Below, piece by piece: positions 1-5,990 of a stretch of DNA of 8,079 bases. Within the stretch, counting starts at the first letter, position 1. Each line of letters opens with the position of its first letter. The notes under the pieces are model-generated. The model was not told where the DNA came from, did no database searches, and saw only the letters and a program-made list of their open reading frames with translations. The stretch comes from UMGS1052 sp045532035 (GTDB lineage Bacteria; Bacillota; Clostridia; Oscillospirales; CAG-382), in the NCBI GenBank assembly GCA_045532035.1, contig JAZSFD010000136.1, forward strand, positions 1-8,079, in the 5' to 3' direction. Position numbers and translations under genes: made by a program.

Positions 1-478
1 ATGCAGCCGTGAGCTTGTCTGCGATGCTCGCAAGAGTAGAGCCGGCAGCCCAGTTCACGCTTATCGCATCGGTATTGGCTCCGGTCGTGGTCTTAACCGT
101 GAGCGATCCGGCTGCAGCATTCGCGATGCCCGACAGCATAGCCTCAAACGGATGTCCCCAACGCTCCGAGTACTGCGTGATAGACATACAGAGGAGCGTC
201 GCTCCGAGTCGCTTGAATACCACTCCGACCGGAACGAGGGTCGCGGCCAGCTGTGCCTTGACCAGAGTGCGAGCCTTGACGAATCTGATTCGCGCCTCCA
301 CCTTGTCAAAAACGACAAGGTCGCCCTCGTATGCAGACTGCTTTTCCACGAGGCAGTTCACGCCGTCATATACGACAGCCTTGTTTTCGTCAATGTAGGA
401 AACAGCACTCTCGCTCTTGAGGCGTGCTGCATCAGCGGCATAGTCCGCTTTCTTTGAGTATTTTGTTACCTGTGCCAT
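1..478 (-). CDS. Phage virion-associated protein, N-terminal part (runs off the window)
   Basis: The frame opens with ATG at 478 (MAQVTKYSKKADYAADAARL) and stays open for 159 codons to the window edge, so the 3' end is missing. The start lies 8 nt after the stop of the fibre-like gene, which indicates the same operon. The first 30 or so residues look helical. They are followed by beta-type sequence with 'VVYDGVNCLV', 'YEGDLVVFD' and 'LVPVGVVFKRLGATLLCM', then 'YSERWGHPFEAMLSG'. This pattern (a declared value, an 'x-VGVV-x-R-x-G' strand, then a short segment ending in W) resembles uncharacterised proteins found near tail-fibre genes of Bacteroidota phages; that is recollection of the family style and was not searched. 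The end of the visible part ('STLASIADKLTAA') looks helical. A tail-tip, baseplate or adhesin role is inferred from position only. No catalytic motif is visible. Confidence 0.8.
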   Translation of the reverse strand, partial: MAQVTKYSKKADYAADAARLKSESAVSYIDENKAVVYDGVNCLVEKQSAYEGDLVVFDKVEARIRFVKARTLVKAQLAATLVPVGVVFKRLGATLLCMSITQYSERWGHPFEAMLSGIANAAAGSLTVKTTTGANTDAISVNWAAGSTLASIADKLTAA

Positions 479-486
479 GATGACTG

Positions 487-1104
487 TTACTTGTTAGACC
501 AGCTTCCCACAGAGGTGTTGCCGGTTGATTTATAGATTACATCGCCCTCGGTGTCGATGTACAGGCGACCTTTATCCAGAGGAATGTAGGTCGGAGCACC
601 CGCACCGTGCGTCACGATATTGTTGCGTTTCCAGACATCGAGTTCATCCACGCTCAAACGAGGTATGATGACCTGACCTGTAAGGACCTGAACCAAGAGA
701 TTTTCAAGGGTTTCAATCCTGCTGTGAGCCTGATTGAGTGCCTCGACAATCACTCTCATTTCCGGACCTCCTTTCTGTGCTGCAGAAGCAAGTGTACCTG
801 CTGCAGCTTCGGCGGATTGTCTTGCCGCCTCTGCCGAGTTCGCTGCCGCTGTCTTGTGTGCCTGGGCGTTGTTCTCGCTCGTCTTTGCCTCATTGGCCGA
901 CACGGCTGCGGAGGAAGCCTTTGTCGTGGCTGTCGCCGCCGCCTGCGTTGCCGCTGCAATATCCGCGACGAGCTTGTCAAACTTTGCGTTTATCTGGGAC
1001 GGATTGGCAAACTTGACCTTACCGTCAGAACTGTCCTCGACAAGAAAGGCGTCATTTCCCTTGATCTCGTCGATTCTGTCGTAGTCTTTACTGAATTGTG
1101 GCAT
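487..1104 (-). CDS. Ala-rich coiled-coil tail fibre-like protein
   Basis: This 205-residue protein has three parts. Residues 1-44 form a short N-terminal segment that may anchor it to the virion. Residues 45-112 are extremely rich in Ala, Ser, Thr, Lys and Glu, in the pattern of phage fibre helical repeats such as 'AANSAEAARQSAEAAAG'. Residues 117-142 form a second heptad-like helix ('VEALNQAHSRIETLENLLVQVL'-type), likely a trimerising coil. The C-terminal 40 residues contain 'GAGAPTYIPLDKGRLYIDT' and a final 'GSWSNK'. A 'G-x-GAPT...G-x-LYIDT...Y...W' module of this kind is common at the end of phage fibre and adhesin proteins. It starts 18 nt after the connector gene and is followed 8 nt later by another gene. 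A role in the tail tip or host contact is likely but inferred. It could instead be a neck or head fibre, because it lies next to the portal and connector. Confidence 0.75.
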   Translation of the reverse strand: MPQFSKDYDRIDEIKGNDAFLVEDSSDGKVKFANPSQINAKFDKLVADIAAATQAAATATTKASSAAVSANEAKTSENNAQAHKTAAANSAEAARQSAEAAAGTLASAAQKGGPEMRVIVEALNQAHSRIETLENLLVQVLTGQVIIPRLSVDELDVWKRNNIVTHGAGAPTYIPLDKGRLYIDTEGDVIYKSTGNTSVGSWSNK

Positions 1105-1122
1105 AGTATTGTTCTGTTTGTG

Positions 1123-1692
1123 TTAATCTCCGATAGCAACAAATCTCCTCACCTTCGGGCGGGGCTTTACGCTCTCGTCCTTCTGCCTGTCGCTCCAAAA
1201 GAGCAAAGTCCTCCGGAGGTATTCTTCCCCGATCTTCTTTGCCTCCCTTGACTGCGACATGATGATTTCCTGATCTATTGGCGTTGATAGATCACCGTAT
1301 TTCTGCGTAACGCCGAAGGCGGTGACATTGATTGAGTGGTGGCGTATGAATCTCGCATACGCGAAATAGCACAGGGCGGTCCGGAGACCTTCAAACCTCA
1401 CAAGCTCTCCCTTTGAGTTGGTGTACTCACCGCCGTTCAGGAACTTGTGAAGATCAGCGGACATTTCGCCCTCTATACCAGAGAAAATTTCTCGGTCGGC
1501 GTCGTCTGTCAAGGCTTCGCCGTTGCCCGTCCTTATGAGACCGAGCGACGAGAACTCCTTATAAAGCTCCGCACCGATAGCAGGCAGGATGTCAAGCCTT
1601 TCCGCCTCCCTGATATATACATTCACCGCCTCCGCGTCTATATTCTTCGCGATTGGGCGGTATTTCCGGATGTCATCTACTGTGATTATCAT
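1123..1692 (-). CDS. DUF6712-like head-tail connector protein
   Basis: This 189-residue, mostly helical protein begins 'MIITVDDIRKYRPIAKNID' and carries 'YIREAERLDILPAIGAELY', 'FEGLRTALCYFAYARFIRHH' and 'FGVTQKYGDLSTPID'. That series (helix with 'AExxDILPxIG', then a 'GLRxALxYFAYARFI' helix, then 'T-x-G-x-x-x-K') matches what I know of the DUF6712 family of Bacteroidota phages. The family sits after the portal and behaves like gp6/gp15-type adaptors that form a ring under the portal. Its ATG overlaps the portal stop by 4 nt (ATGA), which suggests translational coupling and a matched copy number. The C-terminal 25 residues are basic (K and R between 170 and 185). The family is recognised from motifs by eye; the connector role is inferred from family and position. 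Confidence 0.8.
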   Translation of the reverse strand: MIITVDDIRKYRPIAKNIDAEAVNVYIREAERLDILPAIGAELYKEFSSLGLIRTGNGEALTDDADREIFSGIEGEMSADLHKFLNGGEYTNSKGELVRFEGLRTALCYFAYARFIRHHSINVTAFGVTQKYGDLSTPIDQEIIMSQSREAKKIGEEYLRRTLLFWSDRQKDESVKPRPKVRRFVAIGD

Positions 1693-2960
1693 ATCCTCGT
1701 AAGCAAATAGTCGATTTCGTCCTCCTCCAGACCGTAAACCTTCATCAGGACAGCCTTTTTCGCCTCCGGCTTCTTCGTCTCGTCGAAAATGAGCTCCAGA
1801 ACCTCCTTCATGTTACCTGCAAGCCTCTCCGCGATAGTCGCATTGACCCTGTAAACGCGTGGCAGGGTGTCATAATTGCGGTCGGGGTTGATACTGTCGT
1901 CGTACCAGTGCGAAAATATCTTCTCGAACTGCTGCGACAGCACCATTCTCTCGTCCTCGATGATTGAATTGTAGAAATCGTAAGCGTTTTTCATGAGATC
2001 AGCGCCGAAATTCGCTCCGACATCCTCCGCACGGAGGATTGGGGGCTGCTGAAACGCTCTGCCGATAATCTGTGGCGTCTTTTCTTCCGTCGCGGTGAAT
2101 TCCTTGTCGAAATTCTTGCCCTCAAACGGTATAAATTCCGGCTTTTGGTCTGCCGCCACCCTTGATATGTACATGAGCTTGCCGGCGTTCATGTCGCCCT
2201 GAAACTGCTTCAGCTCCTCCTTTGTCTCGTCCTCCTGCTCCTCGCTGTTGGCAGTGTTGTCGTAGTCGATGATCATTCCGGCTGGAAGAAAGTTGTTCTT
2301 CACATTCCTGTGAGTGATGTTCGACAGTCCCTCCTCTACGACCATGTCGGTCAGCACAGCCTCAAAGGTCGGCTTCGGGTAAACCCTCCTGCCGTCGCCA
2401 GAGTAGTACAGTATCTGACCTGTGTAGTTCTCCCAGCCTCCGGCTTCCTGCACCTGCTTCTGTATCACTTCCGGAGACGGGTCGAAGAAGTGGAACCACA
2501 CCTGATCGTCCAGAGTGAATTTCCGGAGGGCGGTGTTCCTCTTGCCCCAGTCTGGGTGTGTACACAGCCTGTCAAACTCTCCGTTCTCGTCCAGCTGCTC
2601 GAAGCGCACCTGCTCAAACGGAATGTGAGTGGCCGACACAATCTGATACAAGGCGTTGTAATTGACATGCACGGCAAATCCCTTGAAGGTCGCGAAGTCT
2701 GTCGATACAAGTCGCAGCAGCTCGTCCATTTTCGTTCCGTTGTCATCCACGACGGAACGATAGAAGTTGCTTTGCGCGAAACCCCTGCCGATAAGGAACT
2801 TTATCTTGATGTCAAGACAGGACAGAGCCGTACCGCTTCCGCCCACAATCTCAAGAATGCGCTGCGGGTGGTCGTTGTTCGCACCGTAAGTCTGGATCTT
2901 GCACTGTTTGTTGTTCGTGGACTCTATTCGCTTTTCTGTTTTGAGTACGCTTGCTTTCAT
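1689..2960 (-). CDS. Phage portal protein
   Basis: The portal forms the dodecameric ring at one capsid vertex through which DNA enters and leaves. This 423-residue protein shows the usual Bacteroidota portal layout. It starts with 'IQTYGANNDHPQRILEIV' at 22-39, then a helix and 'IKFLIGRGF' at 53-61. Next come 'FKGFAVHVNYNALYQIVSATHIP' spread over 92-114 and a Trp/Phe-rich strand 'DDQVWFHFFDPSP' at 151-163. 'VEEGLSNITHRNVKNNFLPA' occupies 208-227, with an acidic stretch at 239-250. 'RAFQQPPILRAEDVGANFG' at 301-319 is followed by a long helix at 320-350, which fits the stem and crown. Length is normal for a compact portal. The ATG at 2960 lies 17 nt past a terminator-like hairpin. The gene is coupled to the connector by a 4-nt overlap. 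Finding it after the capsid gene is not the usual order. Identity is from motif pattern and neighbours. Confidence 0.85.
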   Translation of the reverse strand: MKASVLKTEKRIESTNNKQCKIQTYGANNDHPQRILEIVGGSGTALSCLDIKIKFLIGRGFAQSNFYRSVVDDNGTKMDELLRLVSTDFATFKGFAVHVNYNALYQIVSATHIPFEQVRFEQLDENGEFDRLCTHPDWGKRNTALRKFTLDDQVWFHFFDPSPEVIQKQVQEAGGWENYTGQILYYSGDGRRVYPKPTFEAVLTDMVVEEGLSNITHRNVKNNFLPAGMIIDYDNTANSEEQEDETKEELKQFQGDMNAGKLMYISRVAADQKPEFIPFEGKNFDKEFTATEEKTPQIIGRAFQQPPILRAEDVGANFGADLMKNAYDFYNSIIEDERMVLSQQFEKIFSHWYDDSINPDRNYDTLPRVYRVNATIAERLAGNMKEVLELIFDETKKPEAKKAVLMKVYGLEEDEIDYLLTRI

Positions 2961-2977
2961 ATCTTGCTCTTGTTTTG

Positions 2978-3009
2978 AAAAACCCGAAGCCTGTTTGCCA
3001 AGCTTCGGG
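2978..3009 (-). terminator. Intrinsic terminator-like hairpin upstream of the portal
   Basis: Read on the minus strand, CCCGAAGC (3009-3002) pairs perfectly with GCTTCGGG (2990-2983). The loop is 11 nt, and five U follow at once (2982-2978). This is the classic shape of a rho-independent terminator, and it is directional: the plus strand has no T-run after the stem. It begins 22 nt after the stop of the 249-residue gene and ends 17 nt before the portal ATG. It is probably a partial terminator or attenuator within the structural operon. The alternatives are a full stop followed by an unseen promoter, or an RNA processing site. Confidence 0.7.
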
Positions 3010-3031
3010 CTGCCAGATTTCGAGTAGGGTG

Positions 3032-3781
3032 TTAAGCCTCAAGTTTGGTCAGGGCTTCTGTCGCCTCCGCAAGGAGTGTCTCCGCATCCTTGACCTTTGC
3101 CTGTGCCTCTGCGATTCTTTTCTCGTCCTTCACTTCGGCTTCCTCTGCCTCCTTGAGCTTGTTAAGCCAGAGGCTCAGATTTCTTTTCGCTTGAGAAACG
3201 GCGTTTTTAGCCGTTTTCAGGTTTTCAGCGTGTTCGGCTTCACCTTGAGCGTCATCGCCGCTCTGAGGGGCGTTAGAATCACCGTCAGCGCCTTTCTCGC
3301 CATTCTCTCCCTCCGTGCCGTTCTCCTCCGTGCCGTTCTGTCCCTCTCCGGTTTCGGTGTCATCGCCTCCGCTCTGGCGTGTGCCTGCGTCTGCAAGCAG
3401 CTCCTCTATGTTGTCCGGAAGTTTTGAGAATTTCTTTCTGCACGCCGGATTGGTCTTCAGGTGGTAAAGGGCGAGCTCCTCGGTCAGGTTGTGACGGGTA
3501 CAGAGCTTCGCGTTATCGTGGTTCACTACATCAATGAGCAGTGCGCCAGCCTTGAGTTCAAAATTTTTCTCCTGCATAGTTGTGATCTGTTTAATTGTCA
3601 TGAGGACAATGTATGCGTCCATCCAGCAGTCAGAGCAGGACTTGTTGAGCTTGAGTCCGGTTGCCCGCACATACAGCCTTTCAAGTTCCTGCCTGAAAGC
3701 GTGCTCGTGCTTGATCTTCTCGCGAAGCTCCTGCCGCGTCAGCTTTCCATACTTGTCCCTGAATGATAGAATTTCCTTCAT
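3032..3781 (-). CDS. Phage protein with Cys-x2-Cys motif, acidic linker and C-terminal coiled coil
   Basis: I do not recognise a named family. The 249 residues split into three parts. Residues 1-125 are helical and carry 'NKSCSDCWMDAYIVLM' (Cys49, Cys52), with two more cysteines at 94 and 114 in 'AKLCTRHNLTEELALYHLKT' and 'NPACRKKFSKLP'; four cysteines and nearby histidines (88, 97, 107) could bind zinc. Residues 130-182 are a low-complexity acidic linker rich in Gly, Glu, Asp and Asn. Residues 183-249 are Ala, Glu and Lys rich with a strong coiled-coil pattern. The 'LxTNPxCxKxFxKLP' segment resembles uncharacterised structural-region proteins in Bacteroidota phages, from memory. It starts 2 nt after the previous gene, so the two are probably co-translated. 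Possible roles are assembly chaperone, minor head protein or DNA-packaging helper; none can be chosen from sequence alone. The linker contains a 15-bp tandem duplication. Confidence 0.75.
   Translation of the reverse strand: MKEILSFRDKYGKLTRQELREKIKHEHAFRQELERLYVRATGLKLNKSCSDCWMDAYIVLMTIKQITTMQEKNFELKAGALLIDVVNHDNAKLCTRHNLTEELALYHLKTNPACRKKFSKLPDNIEELLADAGTRQSGGDDTETGEGQNGTEENGTEGENGEKGADGDSNAPQSGDDAQGEAEHAENLKTAKNAVSQAKRNLSLWLNKLKEAEEAEVKDEKRIAEAQAKVKDAETLLAEATEALTKLEA
3310..3339 (-). repeat. Perfect 15-bp tandem duplication inside the acidic linker
   Basis: The 15-mer cctccgtgccgttct occurs twice back to back (3310-3324 and 3325-3339, plus strand). It encodes a repeated Asn-Gly-Thr-Glu-(Glu/Gly) unit in the linker of the 249-residue protein. 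The frame is kept because the unit is a multiple of three. It is probably a recent slippage duplication in a length-tolerant region. Confidence 0.8.
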
Positions 3782-3783
3782 CG

Positions 3784-4350
3784 TTAAGCCGTGACGAGAG
3801 CCTTGATAGCAGCCTCGGTCTCCTCAAGAGAGCCGGCATAGAACGAGAGAGGGAGCTGACTTTCCTTCGCGTTGTCGCCGCTGGCCAGAGTGAAGTTATA
3901 GATGACGCCGTCCGCATCTGTGGTAGGCGCGTCAAGGGCTGACATTTCCAGACCTGACTCATAGCCATAGATTTCGTACTTTGTCTCGTCATTGTGAACA
4001 TCGACATTCTTGACGATAGCGACCACCTTGCCGTTTGCAAGTTCGTTGAGCTCTGTCTTGACCTGCTGGGTCTTGTTGAACACTCGACAGAGGACAGAAT
4101 GGTCGAACATGTTGCGATAGGTCTTCTTCGCAAGAGGGCTGTTACCCTCAAAGGCGTTCTTCTCCGAGGTGTATTCGTAGGCTGTCGCTCCGTCCTTCAT
4201 GACGAACTCGCTGCAGACGCCGCCCGCTACCTGTGTAGCCTTGCGGTCAATCTCGTCATAGTTCGCCAAGATGATTGTCTTCTCAAGACCTGCAACGGAA
4301 GCGTCACAGCTCGCAAGTGCGAGATTGCTTGATATTTTTCCGCATTTCAT
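3784..4350 (-). CDS. Putative phage structural protein downstream of the capsid gene
   Basis: This 188-residue protein appears mainly beta-rich and has no catalytic motif I can see. Recognisable stretches are 'GLEKTIILANYDEID' (21-35), 'FDHSVLCRVF' (82-91), 'ELANGKVVAIVKNVD' (103-117), 'TKYEIYGYESGLEMS' (123-137) and 'IYNFTLASGDNAKESQLPLSF' spread over 150-170. The pattern of a repeated-subunit domain with 'NGKxVAIVxN...YEIYGxxxGLE' is one I associate with abundant structural proteins of Bacteroidota phages. A major tail tube protein or a capsid decoration protein both fit; position just after the capsid gene slightly favours decoration, while the fold pattern allows tail tube. The start ATG at 4350 has AGGAAA about 5 nt upstream (CAGGAAATTATG), a good ribosome site and unusual here. 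The coding region follows the post-capsid hairpin and ends 2 nt before the next gene. Confidence 0.75.
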   Translation of the reverse strand: MKCGKISSNLALASCDASVAGLEKTIILANYDEIDRKATQVAGGVCSEFVMKDGATAYEYTSEKNAFEGNSPLAKKTYRNMFDHSVLCRVFNKTQQVKTELNELANGKVVAIVKNVDVHNDETKYEIYGYESGLEMSALDAPTTDADGVIYNFTLASGDNAKESQLPLSFYAGSLEETEAAIKALVTA

Positions 4351-4372
4351 AATTTCCTGGTGTTAAGATTAA

Positions 4373-4398
4373 GAGGGCAGGGAAGTGTGCCTGCCCTC
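4373..4398 (-). terminator. Stable hairpin after the major capsid gene
   Basis: On the minus strand GAGGGCAGG (4398-4390) pairs perfectly with CCTGCCCTC (4381-4373), leaving an 8-nt loop. The downstream tract is only moderately U-rich (UUAAUCUUAA), so it is a weak terminator at best. It lies 17 nt after the capsid stop and 22 nt before the next ATG. A read-through terminator or a 3' stabilising hairpin for the capsid message are both plausible. Confidence 0.5.
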
Positions 4399-4415
4399 GT
4401 GGTAAAGTTGAAGAA

Positions 4416-5492
4416 TTACTGGGCGTAAACGAGACGCTTGAAGTTGAGAAGTTCTGCATCCATCTGGTCCTTTGCCTCGATGCGGTTCTTGCGCGACATC
4501 TTGTCGTAGAATGCGTCGAGCTCTGCGAAGCCCTCCTCCGACACGATACCAACGGCGAGGTTACCGGTCTCACAAAGCACAGCTCTGTGCGGCTTGTAAA
4601 GCCTGTTGCCGAGGTTGTTGTACTGCGCAATCATCACATCCCAGATTGGCATAGGAATGATTGGAACATTGTGGATCATGAGGGCGTCGATTCCCTCGGT
4701 GAGGTTCTTGTACATAACCTCGTGATTCTTCGCGTCGCTCAAATACTGCTCGTAAGCGTCGGCGATTGACTGTGTCACCTTGAACGACATCGACGGCTTC
4801 TGTCCGTTCTGCGGTGTACGCATTTCGAGAGGAGCCTTGTAGTACATATCGTTCAGGAGCTTGTACGCCTGCTCTGGAGTAATCTCCTGCTCTGCGAATG
4901 TGGCTCCGTTGTTTGCCGCAATCTCGACAGATACCGCGCCCTGAGTGATAGCGATCTGGAGCTGCTTGAAGAAGCCGTCAAAGAGGTTGAAGTATTCCAC
5001 ATCCACACCCTCTGTGATGATACCGTCGCCGTCTCCGACATTGGCGGCATCTACATCGCCGAACCAGATCATGCGATAGATCATGTTCTTGATTGCCTCC
5101 TCGAGGACCATTACAACGATAGCGATGTAGTCGGTATCTGTAAGGTCGTCCATGCGGATGCCGTTGTTCTTACAGTAGAGAGCCGCTGTGTCCTTGAGGT
5201 TGTCAGCGCACTCGTCGATGATGATTTCCCATGCCTTCGGCTTCCATGTCACCTTTCTGGTGTTGATAGCGAAATCGTGAGCAACTGGGTCACAGCCCTG
5301 CTTTGCCTTTCCTACGAGACCGCCTCCGAACACGAATCCGATTTCCTTGTTGTACTCGATGCCGGTATGAATGGCATGGATGAAGTCGATTTCCGGAGCT
5401 GTCAATGCAGCTTCAAATACGAGCTCCTTGATGTCACGCACCTGCTCTGCGGTGAATGTGAACTTTGTGAGGTCTAATACTGGTTTTGCCAT
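4416..5492 (-). CDS. Major capsid protein (HK97-fold type)
   Basis: This 358-residue protein is the expected shell subunit, directly downstream of the prohead protease with a 6-nt gap. The N-terminus ('MAKPVLDLTKFTFTAEQVRD') is short and helical. A strand and loop region with 'GFVFGGGLVGKAKQGCDPVA' (52-71) and 'TWKPKAWEIIIDECADNLKD' (82-101) fits the extended loop and the beginning of the peripheral domain. A long hydrophobic helix at 121-145 ('DYIAIVVMVLEEAIKNMIYR') matches the spine helix. The C-terminus 'RAVLCETGNLAVGIVSEEG' (303-321) followed by 'MDAELLNFKRLVYAQ' is the closing strand pair of the axial domain. There is no large N-terminal scaffolding domain, consistent with scaffold being supplied by the upstream gene. 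Identity rests on gene order, length and C-terminal pattern; the exact family within HK97-fold proteins is not determined. Confidence 0.85.
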   Translation of the reverse strand: MAKPVLDLTKFTFTAEQVRDIKELVFEAALTAPEIDFIHAIHTGIEYNKEIGFVFGGGLVGKAKQGCDPVAHDFAINTRKVTWKPKAWEIIIDECADNLKDTAALYCKNNGIRMDDLTDTDYIAIVVMVLEEAIKNMIYRMIWFGDVDAANVGDGDGIITEGVDVEYFNLFDGFFKQLQIAITQGAVSVEIAANNGATFAEQEITPEQAYKLLNDMYYKAPLEMRTPQNGQKPSMSFKVTQSIADAYEQYLSDAKNHEVMYKNLTEGIDALMIHNVPIIPMPIWDVMIAQYNNLGNRLYKPHRAVLCETGNLAVGIVSEEGFAELDAFYDKMSRKNRIEAKDQMDAELLNFKRLVYAQ

Positions 5493-5498
5493 AGCTTT

Positions 5499-5990
5499 TT
5501 ACTTTTTAGCGTTCTTGATCTTTTCCTTGATGCCAGCCTTACGCTCCTCGCGTGTAGGGGTTGGAGCATCCTTGGTCGAGTTTGTCCTTCCCTTTGGCTT
5601 GAAGTTGCTGCGAGTCTCTTTCTTGAAGTCCTCGATAAGGTTTGTCGCCTCCTTGAGCATAGAGCGCAACTGGGCGTTTTCAGCCTCAAGTCTCTCCACT
5701 TCCTCTGAAAGGTTTGTCTCGTCGTCTTCCTCAGCCTCCGGCTCCTTGATCTCGGAGATAGCTCCGTCGGCGATTGTAACGGTACGACCGTCCGGAAGTG
5801 TGAATGTGCCGTCTGGTGACGCCGCCATTCCGACCTCAAGGGTGTCGTCCTCTGATTCGGTTGTGAAAAGCACAGTTCCGTCTTCGTCGGTGTGCTCGTA
5901 GTTTGTGGCCTGCTCCTCCTGATTCAGGAAGGCGTTGATTCTTGACAGCAAGTCAGTGGCCGCCTGTTTGAGATTTTTTGCTTTTGCCAT
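5499..5990 (-). CDS. Possible nested scaffold protein from an internal in-frame start
   Basis: An ATG at 5990, codon 189 of the protease gene, would give a 163-residue protein starting MAKAKNLKQAATDLL. It lies exactly at the boundary between the protease domain and the scaffold-like half. The preceding nine codons (NTNFKTNSN) are an AT-rich linker ending in AATAGTAATATG, a typical sequence before Bacteroidota start codons, which rely less on a Shine-Dalgarno site. The product would carry the beta segment, acidic region, coiled coil and basic tail but no protease. Lambda makes its scaffold Nu3 from an internal start in protease gene C, so this arrangement is well precedented. Expression here is inferred. 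Confidence 0.45.
   Translation of the reverse strand: MAKAKNLKQAATDLLSRINAFLNQEEQATNYEHTDEDGTVLFTTESEDDTLEVGMAASPDGTFTLPDGRTVTIADGAISEIKEPEAEEDDETNLSEEVERLEAENAQLRSMLKEATNLIEDFKKETRSNFKPKGRTNSTKDAPTPTREERKAGIKEKIKNAKK

Noticed and set aside
734..1084. Plus-strand Ala-rich open frame with membrane-like stretches
   Set aside because: It is another antisense shadow of the same Ala-rich repeat; it has no ribosome site or neighbours on that strand.
487..1104. Possible diversity-generating retroelement target in the fibre-like gene
   Set aside because: No reverse transcriptase or template repeat is in the window and no adenine-biased variable copy is visible.
607..1251. Plus-strand open frame of 214 codons, Cys- and Arg-rich
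   Set aside because: It is antisense to the Ala-rich fibre gene. Stop codons are scarce there because of GC-rich Ala codons, and the Cys-rich product is the mirror of that composition.
2310..2978. Plus-strand open frame of 222 codons
   Set aside because: It lies fully antisense to the well-supported portal gene and shows no domain pattern.
3681..4151. Minus-strand frame of 156 codons overlapping two structural genes
   Set aside because: It is in another frame of the 188- and 249-residue genes; Arg/Ser-rich with no motif.
5371..5901. Plus-strand open frame of 176 codons, Ser-rich
   Set aside because: It crosses the protease-capsid junction antisense to both genes, with Ser-rich low-complexity sequence typical of a shadow frame.
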